Below, piece after piece: positions 9,844 through 16,844 of a stretch of 19,381 bases of DNA. The notes beneath the pieces are model-generated. The model was not told the origin of the DNA and made no database searches. It was given only the letters and a program-made list of their open reading frames with translations. Within the stretch, counting starts at the first letter, position 1, and every line of letters begins with the position of its first letter. The DNA is from Guyanagaster necrorhizus. Taxonomy: Eukaryota > Basidiomycota > Agaricomycetes > Agaricales > Physalacriaceae. Made by a program: the position numbers and the translations under genes. The stretch is from assembly GCF_019112545.1 (NCBI RefSeq), contig NW_025064941.1, positions 178,519 through 197,899 of the forward strand. The letters run 5' to 3'.

Positions 9844-10301
9844 TGTTATGATTTTCTATTCTTTTTCTACTCTTTTCTTTGTTTTTACCCCTATTTATGC
9901 TTAGTCAGAGCATCTAGACCAGCATCTAGAACCATGGGACAGTCTTAGTCAGCATTCTAACTATTGTCTCATGATACATAGTGATGCTCTGACAGCAAGA
10001 CAACTATTCTTTTGTAGGTAACTATGACACTTTAGGACAATGAGCACTATAGCACAGACATTTACAATTAGTAATGCTATAATTATCCCAGAAATGAATG
10101 GTACATAAGTAGCATAGTCAATGCCATATATCCCTAGTCTCAAACTATTCTTTATCCATACCATTTAATCTCAAGTCAACATTGTATTGACCTTGAGACA
10201 CAACACTGCTACATATATAGTAGACTCAATCATGACTGTACAAACTCAATACAGCAGTTGTTTATCATGTGTTAGTAGTCATGTGTTGCCTGAGCCTAAC
10301 A
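9844..10301 (+). repeat. 3' LTR of element B (458 bp)
   Basis: It starts TGTTATGATTTTC immediately after the polypurine tract and ends GAGCCTAACA. It carries the CCCCTATTTATGCTTAG block at about 9888-9904 and the GTTTATCATGTG block at about 10259-10270. It is the most diverged of the three LTRs of this family in its middle part. The next base pairs belong to element C. Confidence 0.85.
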
Positions 10302-12300
10302 ACAGATCTTTACACATGCCTCTATCTTTACCCACTGAGTCTCTGATCAAAAGATAGTGGTGGAAACTAATGTCTTTGATTATGCAATTGCAGCTATCTT
10401 CTTCATCTATTTTGAAAATGGCAAAATTCACCCTATCACCTTCTGCTCCTGGAGCCTTCATAATGCTGAACTATAACACCCATGATAAGGAGCTTTTAGC
10501 TATTTTTGAAGCTTTTAAACATTAGCAGCACTATCTTGAAGGCTCTACAGACTCCATTAATGTCATAACAGACTACAAAAACCTTGAATACTTTACTACT
10601 ATTAAGATTCTAATCTGCTGACAGATCTGCTGGTCTGAATATCTATTTCAGTTCAACCTAGTAATCTGGTTCTGCCCTGGAAAACTTGAAGGAAAACCAG
10701 ATATGCTCACTAGATGATAGAATGTCTACCCTAAAGAAGGGAATAGCCAATACAACTAAGTCAACTCTCACAATTTCCAACCTGTGTTTATCTAAGAACA
10801 ACTTTTCATATCACTCTATGCAACCTATCTCAAAGACCCCACTCTACAGACTAGTGTCATCATGGATATCAACAAACTCCACACCAATATCAAATAAGCA
10901 TAATTCTCTGATCCTATATCCTCTAATAATCTCTATCAGGCCAAGGCCACTTCTGAATTCTCTCTCTTTCAGTGGTCTATTGACAAATCCAACATCCTTC
11001 ACTTTGAAGGCCATATCTATGTTCCAGACTCCAATAATCTCCATCTCCATATACTATAGAATAGTCACAACTATATCTTGGCAGATCACTTTAGTCAAAA
11101 CTGGACATTAGAACTAGTCCAGCAGAACTACACCTGGCCAAAGATACATGAATATGTTTGACACTATATTAAGTCCTGCACAGTTTGTGGATGTAATAAG
11201 ACACTTAGACACTGCTCCTATAGGTTATTCAAACCTCTATCAGTTTCTGAACAGCTATGAGATTCTATTTCCATGAATTTCATTGAACAACTATTAGACT
11301 CCAACAGATTTACCACTATCCTAGTAGTCATAGATCAAGCTAACAAGCAAGCCATCTTCACTTCCACTCATGACACTATTAACTCTATGGAGCTCATCCA
11401 ACTTTTCCTTATCTATGTCTTCTCTAAACACAGAGTACCTAGTCATATCACATCTGATTGAGGCTCTAAATTTGTCTCCTAGTTCACTCATGCCCTAGCT
11501 ACTGCCTTTAATATGGAACTCCACCTTACTTCTGGTTATTATCCAGAGGCTGATGAACAAACCAAACAGGCAAACCAAACTCTGGAACAATACATCTGCA
11601 TCTACTGCTCCTACTAGCAGAATAACTGGGATACCCTCTTATCCATTGCTGAGTTTGCCTACAACAACACCCCTAATGCATTCACTGGAATTTTTCCATT
11701 CTTCATCAACAAGGGTTATCACTCTAATATCACTATTTATTCTGAAAGAGACATCACCTCTACTCAGGTCCAAGACTTTGCAGTCAACCTTGATAAACTC
11801 TATCAAGTATTAAAAGATAAAATCTCCAAAGCTCAGGCTCACTATAAGATCAAAATGGACAAGCATTGGGTTCTAGCACCTCTGTTCATAGAGAGTGACA
11901 AGATCTACCTCAGTTCCAAACATATCAAAACCACTTGTCTGATCAGAAAATTCTTAGAGAAATATCTTGGTCCTTTCTAAATCATAGTCCAACCTGATCT
12001 CCACTCCTTTACTCTGAGGCTTCTGCTGGATCTCCAGTCTATTCACTTAGTCTTTCATATGTCACAATTGAAACTCATAGAAGAAAACACCATTCCTAAC
12101 CAAATCCAACCACTGCTGCCTCCAGTTGAAATCAATAGAGAAGAACATTTTGAAATAGTCTAAATCCTTGACTCTAAGCTGGACCACCAGTTCCACTGCC
12201 TACTGCTGTATAAGATTCAGCGGCTAGGCTATGAAAATACCAATGAAGAATTTGCTTAGTAACTGGCTTCCAAGTTCTCTACCACTAACTGAACCTTCTT
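10302..12300 (+). pseudogene. pol: Element C pol remnant: RNase H, integrase, chromodomain
   Basis: RNase H is collinear with element E; its Asp codon is AAT at 10369-10371, and a 5-base deletion near 10469 shifts the frame. The integrase zinc domain is near 11090-11200 (NYTWPKI, then KSCTVCG). The core reads SISMNFIEQL near 11265 (first catalytic Asp now Asn), SHITSD followed by a stop near 11460, and DEQTKQANQTLEQY near 11550 (the Glu usual in TERAN is Lys). The C-terminal part includes KYLGPF near 11960, HLVFHMSQLK near 12050, and EHFEIV...ILDSKLD leading into a chromodomain, LLLYKIQRLGYENTNEEF, at about 12203-12256. Such chromodomains in chromoviruses steer integration to marked chromatin. 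Stops are numerous. From 12300 to 12691 no domain is recognised. Confidence 0.85.
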
Positions 12301-12691
12301 TCTCTTCCTCTTTAATTCATCTTGCTGTGCTCTCCTATAGGCCTTCCAGACTATACAGTGCACCCAGACTCTTTTCTCCTGCTCCTGCTCTCTTTGCCAT
12401 TCCAAATAGCTCTCTACAGCCTTTACAAATTCATCTGCTCTGGTTTGCTGTTTCAAACAAAATAATTCTTGGGCCTCTTGAGAGCTATCAGAGGTCAACT
12501 CCTGCAACAGAGGCTCAGAAGTCTTTAAGAGATGATAGGAGGCCATAGAAGACATTGTCAAGAATAGAGAGGAGGTGGTAGTTGAAGTTGAAGAGTGAAA
12601 CTCCTATAACACTAAAATTTTCTATCATGCACCCTTCTATCAGGTATTAGGATCTGCACTCTTGAGAGCAAGAATGCTAACAGAAGGATAC

Positions 12692-13186
12692 TGTTATGTG
12701 CATGCCAGTGGCCTCTATGTCACCTCAACCGACTATAAATTCAAACACAAGTCCCATCAGACTCCACCTATTTTCCACTAACTAATTTCATTTCACTATT
12801 ACTATTTCACATTTGTATTTCACACACTAGTATCTAGACTCCAAACATAGTAGCAAATAGTTAACACCAGAACCCAATGAATCCTGACTCAGAATTAGCT
12901 ACCAATAGTATATAAACCATATACAAGCATTATAAATACTCAGTTCAAATATCAACTTAGATAGCCATCTACACAATATGCTCACTTCAGCTCCTCTCTA
13001 TCTTGTCCATTGGATTCTATTCTGAAGGATACTCCTCTTCACTGCTCCAACAGAATCCTGTTCTGTCCATCCAAATCCTTAGGCCCTGACTTGAGGGTGA
13101 CATTGCTAATAGCTTTGTTGATATCCATACACTCTAGCAGTCTCTGCATATGCATCCAAGCCTAATTGATTGGCATGTTTCTAACA
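12692..13186 (+). repeat. 3' LTR of element C (495 bp)
   Basis: It starts TGTTATGTGCATGCC and ends TTTCTAACA, and it aligns end to end with the 492-base LTR of element E at 14883-15374. A TATATAAA box is near 12910, with AGTTCAAATAT about 33 bases later, the counterpart of AGTTCGAATAT in element E. Only one CpG remains, near 12730, at a position where element E has CA. Confidence 0.88.
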
Positions 13187-13325
13187 CTTCCACTCTTTGT
13201 ATTCCTTTGGAATGTTGAAGCTGATGTCAGCAATCATTGTAATATAGAAGCAGGATACCCTATTCTTTAGATACTCCACTAGGCATCTATCATCCTCAAT
13301 ATTGTCAATGAGCCTGGCTAGTTTG
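13187..13325 (-). pseudogene. gag: Element F: fragment of a Ty3/gypsy gag gene
   Basis: Between the LTR ends of elements C and D, the minus strand reads LARLIDNIEDDRCLVEY followed by LKNRVSCFYITMIADI and PKEYKEWK without a stop. This is the gag capsid region; compare ALKRGSLSFYIMMISAI and YDKWKEW in element A. Both flanking LTRs interrupt it, so an older minus-strand element received two insertions 139 bases apart. The rest of F must lie outside the window or beyond elements C and D. No CpG remains. Confidence 0.75.
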
Positions 13326-13772
13326 TGTTAGACCCAAGTGTCACATGAGTGATTCCACATGATAAACAGCCATCCCTTTGCACTTCAAGAGATCAGCTGA
13401 GTTCACTGAATGTGTGTTTCACTTGTTGTGACTCAAGGTCAGGTATAGACTCAAGGTAAAATAGTGAATATAAACTTTAGCTCAAAGCTGGGATTTAGCC
13501 AGCTGGGGCCTTCCTCTTAAATACTGTTCATGTACTACTAATAATACTACATGCCTATTGTGGGCTCCTCTGTCCATTGTGCTCTTTGTCCTTGGTCATC
13601 ATTACAGTATATAAAAGGGTATTGTTTATAGTCATCATTGGTCACTGGAACGAGTAGATTTGTCTTGTTGTACTGACTAAGCATTATTCCATGCTCCTAA
13701 GCACCAGACTAGACACCATGACTAAGCATAAATAGGGGTTAAAGAAAAATAGGAAATGAGAAAATTGTAACA
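13326..13772 (-). repeat. 3' LTR of element D (447 bp)
   Basis: On the minus strand it starts TGTTACAATTTTC at 13772 and ends GGTCTAACA at 13326. A TATTTAA box (13523-13517) precedes AGCTTTGAGCTAA (13489-13477) by 34 bases; the latter is the exact complement of the primer site of element A. The bases just left, GTTTG at 13321-13325, could be one copy of the 5-base target duplication; the other copy is not in the window. Confidence 0.87.
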
Positions 13773-13955
13773 TTACCCTCTCCTTAAGACCATTGTCCCG
13801 ATGGCTTAATTTAGGGATAATTCATAGTCATGTATGGTTTCATTAGCATCCATATGCCATTCATTAACCTATTGGTTTGATTCTGAGCTGTAGCCCTTTC
13901 AGCTGATGAGATAGTCCACTGTTGTTGTCATTCCTCCCCCCTTTGCTTTGATCTT
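13773..13955 (-). other. Element D 3' untranslated region and polypurine tract
   Basis: On the minus strand this follows the integrase stop. It ends AAGGAGAGGGTAA directly against the LTR at 13772; this purine run is the plus-strand primer site. A second purine-rich run, AAAGGGGGGAGG, occurs near 13945-13934. No coding sequence is seen. Confidence 0.65.
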
Positions 13956-14882
13956 TCAAAGTTTATAGTTGAGAACTTGATCAATCTCATAATGTTCTTC
14001 ATCATCAATGAGGTCAGGCAGTGGAGGTGGTGAACATTTCTGGTTGGAGAAGGCCAGTGTGATGTATGGGGATATTAACATCTCATTAAAGACATTGTAG
14101 ATTTTCCAGGTGATGGGTAGGTGGAGTTTATATGTGCTGTTCTCTACTTTAGATATAATAGAGAATGGGTCTGTGTGTTTGTTGAATAGTTTATGTTTTG
14201 GGCATGGCAGGTGTAGATTTGTTGTGTCAAGCCAAACCTTGTCGCTGATTGAGTATGTATATGCTGGTTGCTGATGTCTATCATATTGGGCCTTCATTGT
14301 TGCAGCAGCCTTTTTGAGTGCTGTTTTAGTTTCATTGTGGATCCTTGTCATTGAAGCAGCAAAATCCATTGACATGGGGGTTGTGGTTTGATGATATTTG
14401 GTATAGGTGATATTGAGGTGTCGTCTATAATTTATAAAGAATGGTGTCTTTTCTGTCACCAAATGCACTCGGTTATTGTGCTGGAATGCAGCAAGGGTGA
14501 GCCATTCGATCCAGTCATCTTGTCAGTAATTAATGAATAGTTGGAGATATTTTTCTATCTCCTGGTTTGCATGTTCTGTCTGTCCATCAGTTTGTGGGTG
14601 GTATGCTATAGATGCATTACATTTGATGTTTAAGAGTTGGTAAAGATCATTGAGGAATTTGGAGATGAACTGGAGTTCTCAATCAGATATGATCACTTGG
14701 GGCATACCATATTTGGCATAGACTTCATCCTGTAAGATCTTTGCCCATCCTTTAGAGGTTAGTTCCATAGAACAGGCAATGAGAATGATCGTTTTGGAGA
14801 ATTGATCTACTATAATGAGGATTGCATCATAGCCATTACTGTCTGATAGGCTGGTGATCATATTCACAGAGATATGGGTCCA
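13956..14882 (-). pseudogene. pol: Element D integrase, two stop codons, N-terminus displaced
   Basis: One frame can be read from the element E junction to the stop at 13956-13958, about 309 codons. It contains THISVNMITSLSDSNGYDAI (first catalytic Asp read as Asn), GMPQVIISD followed by TGA at 14679-14681, HPQTDGQTEHANQEIEKY near 14600, and TGA at 14523-14525 before QDDW. The C-terminal part includes KKAAATMKAQYDRHQQPAY and DKVWLDTTNLHLP, typical of the DNA-binding end of Ty3/gypsy integrases. The frame finishes EHYEIDQVLNYKL with no chromodomain beyond it. Both stops stand where Arg is usual, so CGA-to-TGA explains each. The protein is interrupted by element E at its start. Confidence 0.85.
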
Positions 14883-15374
14883 TGTTATGCACATGCCGCC
14901 GGCCTCCATGTCACCTCAACCAACCACGAATTCTATCACGCTACCCACCGGACTCCGGCTGCTTCCCATTACCTACTAATTTCATTTCACCATTATCATT
15001 TCACATCTGTATTTCACATTGTAATACCTAGACCCTGAACTCGGTAGCGAATATTCACACCGGAACCCAATGGAACCCGACTCGGAATTAGCTACCATTA
15101 GTATATAAAGCCATGTATATCATCGTAACTACTCAGTTCGAATATCAACTTGGATAAGCCATCTACACTTCATACTCACTCCCCCCTATCTCATCCATCG
15201 GATTCCGCTCCGAAGGATACTCCTGTTCACTTCTCTGACAGAACTCCGTTCTGTCCATCCAGATCCTTGGGCTCCGACTCAAGGGTGACGTTGCCAATAG
15301 CTTCGTCAACACCCACACACTCTGCCGGACTCTGCGCATGCACTCAAGTCCACTCGATTGGCACGTTCCTAACA
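14883..15374 (+). repeat. 5' LTR of element E (492 bp)
   Basis: It starts TGTTATGCACATGCC and ends GTTCCTAACA. It aligns over its full length with the 3' LTR of element C. It contains a TATA box at 15102-15109. Its own 3' LTR is outside the window, so insertion age cannot be read directly. Confidence 0.9.
15102..15145 (+). promoter_or_regulatory. Element E TATA box and probable transcript 5' end
   Basis: TATATAAA lies at 15102-15109. AGTTCGAATAT begins at 15135, 33 bases after the start of the TATA box, which is the usual distance to an RNA polymerase II start. This sequence is the near-perfect complement of the bases after the LTR (15377-15387), so transcripts starting here would carry their own primer. 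The start site is inferred from spacing and complementarity. Confidence 0.6.
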
Positions 15375-15376
15375 GT

Positions 15377-15387
15377 ATATTCAAACT
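15377..15387 (+). promoter_or_regulatory. Self-complementary primer-binding site of element E
   Basis: ATATTCAAACT begins three bases after the LTR end. Its reverse complement, AGTTTGAATAT, matches AGTTCGAATAT at 15135-15145 in 10 of 11 positions. The one mismatch disappears if the site was ATATTCGAACT before a CpG-to-CpA change. The length (11 bases) and position match the self-priming arrangement known for Tf1. No TGG of a tRNA-type site follows the LTR. Confidence 0.65.
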
Positions 15388-15413
15388 CAAACCCTTGAGT
15401 CGAAAATTTTATC

Positions 15414-16844
15414 ATGTCCACCACATTTACTGAACCCACAGAGACCGATCCCAAACAAAGGCAGCCCACCCATTCAAACATGTTTTCCATAGAAGACATT
15501 CTGGCATCTGCCTCAAAGGAACAACCAGGCCTGTTCGGATCAGCCTCCAGTGGAGGACAACCTTCCCGTAGGGAAACCTACAATCACTCTAGCTTCACTG
15601 CCCACCAACCTAATTACGATGATTCCCCTAACCCTTTCGACGCCACCAGCATCCCAACCAACAGGGCCCGACGGGCCAGCCTGATATATGGCGCCCGAAC
15701 CGACCCCCCAATAGACCCCTTATCCCTGGACAACAACCATGGGAATCCAGACAGCCCAGACTCAGAGGGCAGAGATGAAGACACCCCTACTCATACTCCC
15801 ATCCGATGGGAACCGGCTGGCAATCCACCAAATCCTTTCCCAGGTGGACCAGAAGGACCAGGTGGTCTCAATGGCCCAGGCAGCACCGATGGCCCCACAG
15901 GAAGTAACAATCCAAACCAGCAGGATATGTTCCTAGAATTCATGAACCTGTTACGAGGAGTCTCCGCCTCCCTCAACAACCCTAAACCAGCCACTGTCCA
16001 TATCAAGGTCAAGGAACCAGAACCATTTGATGGCTCTGACCCTCGCAAACTAAAGGCTTTCATTGTCTCCCTTCAGTTGAACTTCAATGACAGATCTACC
16101 GCATTTGCAATGGATGCTAACAAGGTTAACTATGCCATTTCATTCCTGGCCAGCACCACGCTCAACTGGTTCGAACCAGACATTCTTAACCCCAATCCAC
16201 AGAATCCACCAGCCTGGCAATTCTCCTATGCAGCCTTCTTAGATGAGCTTCGTAGCAACTTCGGCCTCTTTGATGCTATCAGAGATGCTGAAGATGCATT
16301 AGAACACCTTCGGATGCGCGATGGTGATCGGATCATGAAGTATATGGTCCAATTCAACCAGTATGCTTCACAAATTGGGTACGAAGATAACTCCCTCTGC
16401 CATGCCTTTTACCGTGGCCTCTGCACCCGTATCAAGAATGACATGGCACACCATGGGAAGCCAAACAACCTTCGTGATATGCACTTCCTTGCCCAAGAAC
16501 TTGATGCTCGCTACTGGATCTGGAAGACCGAAATTGCCCATGAAAACCGGGACAATAAATTTCCCAACCCCAAATCCAAGGAGTCTAACACTTCTTCCTC
16601 GGACCCCAGCTCCACACTGAAATCTACCGCCCCTAAGTCCTATGCTGACAAGCTAGGCAAAGATGGCTGTCTTACTCAGGAAGAAAAAGACCGCCGGCAC
16701 CAGAACAACCTTTGCATGTTCTGTGGAGCCAAACACAAGACCAAGGACTGCAACAAGCGGAAGGCAGCAGCCTCTGCCAAGGGGCATGCAGCAGAGGTCG
16801 ACACCGCTCCCATGGAACCGGCCCCGACAGAGTCGGAAAACTAG
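15414..16844 (+). CDS. gag: Gag structural polyprotein of element E, intact
   Basis: An uninterrupted 476-codon frame starts at the first ATG after the primer site, 40 bases after the LTR. Gag forms the cytoplasmic virus-like particle and binds element RNA. Residues 1-140 are Ser/Thr/Pro-rich and polar; about 143-172 is a Gly/Pro/Asn-rich linker. The capsid (retrotransposon gag) domain spans about 203-390, with PFDGSDPRKLKAFI, LNWFEPDI and LRSNFGLFDAIRDAEDALEHL visible. A Lys-rich, disordered-looking segment leads to the zinc knuckle CMFCGAKHKTKDC at residues 434-446. Its spacing is C-X2-C-X3-H-X4-C, one residue shorter than the usual knuckle. The C-terminus is Ala/Glu/Pro-rich. The pol frame overlaps the last ~195 bases in the -1 frame. 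Length is within the usual range. Confidence 0.93.
   Translation: MSTTFTEPTETDPKQRQPTHSNMFSIEDILASASKEQPGLFGSASSGGQPSRRETYNHSSFTAHQPNYDDSPNPFDATSIPTNRARRASLIYGARTDPPIDPLSLDNNHGNPDSPDSEGRDEDTPTHTPIRWEPAGNPPNPFPGGPEGPGGLNGPGSTDGPTGSNNPNQQDMFLEFMNLLRGVSASLNNPKPATVHIKVKEPEPFDGSDPRKLKAFIVSLQLNFNDRSTAFAMDANKVNYAISFLASTTLNWFEPDILNPNPQNPPAWQFSYAAFLDELRSNFGLFDAIRDAEDALEHLRMRDGDRIMKYMVQFNQYASQIGYEDNSLCHAFYRGLCTRIKNDMAHHGKPNNLRDMHFLAQELDARYWIWKTEIAHENRDNKFPNPKSKESNTSSSDPSSTLKSTAPKSYADKLGKDGCLTQEEKDRRHQNNLCMFCGAKHKTKDCNKRKAAASAKGHAAEVDTAPMEPAPTESEN

Larger units (their letters stand above)
8230..10301 (+). mobile_element. Element B: Ty3/gypsy retrotransposon, 5' part displaced by element A
   Basis: The visible part runs from inside the reverse transcriptase (8230) through RNase H and the integrase core to a 3' untranslated stretch, a polypurine tract (9832-9843) and the 3' LTR (9844-10301). 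The 5' portion should lie beyond element A, outside the window. The LTR ends at TAACA (10301), directly beside RNase H sequence of element C, so B is inserted in C. I see a single CpG in the internal region, near 9433. Confidence 0.87.
10302..13186 (+). mobile_element. Element C: chromodomain Ty3/gypsy retrotransposon, 5' part displaced by element B
   Basis: The visible part begins inside RNase H, where it is collinear with element E from about 18671, and continues through integrase and chromodomain to the 3' LTR (12692-13186). The LTR matches the 5' LTR of element E throughout. The right edge abuts a gag fragment (element F). Comparison with E shows saturation with C-to-T and G-to-A changes. 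Confidence 0.87.
13326..14882 (-). mobile_element. Element D: 3' part of a Ty3/gypsy retrotransposon, cut by element E
   Basis: On the minus strand: integrase core from 14882, integrase C-terminal part to a stop at 13956-13958, a short 3' untranslated region, a polypurine tract, then the LTR ending at 13326. The 5' part should continue to the right of element E. It is far less decayed than A or B, with a long nearly open frame and several surviving CpG sites (for example near 14242, 14421, 14470, 14507 and 14790). Confidence 0.87.

Noticed and set aside
14883..15374. A solo LTR
   Set aside because: A primer site, gag and pol follow in order, so it is the 5' LTR of a larger element.
15163..15398. 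Open frames of about 80 codons on both strands in the element E LTR and leader
   Set aside because: They lie across the LTR and primer site, show no conserved domain, and the LTR of element C does not keep them open.
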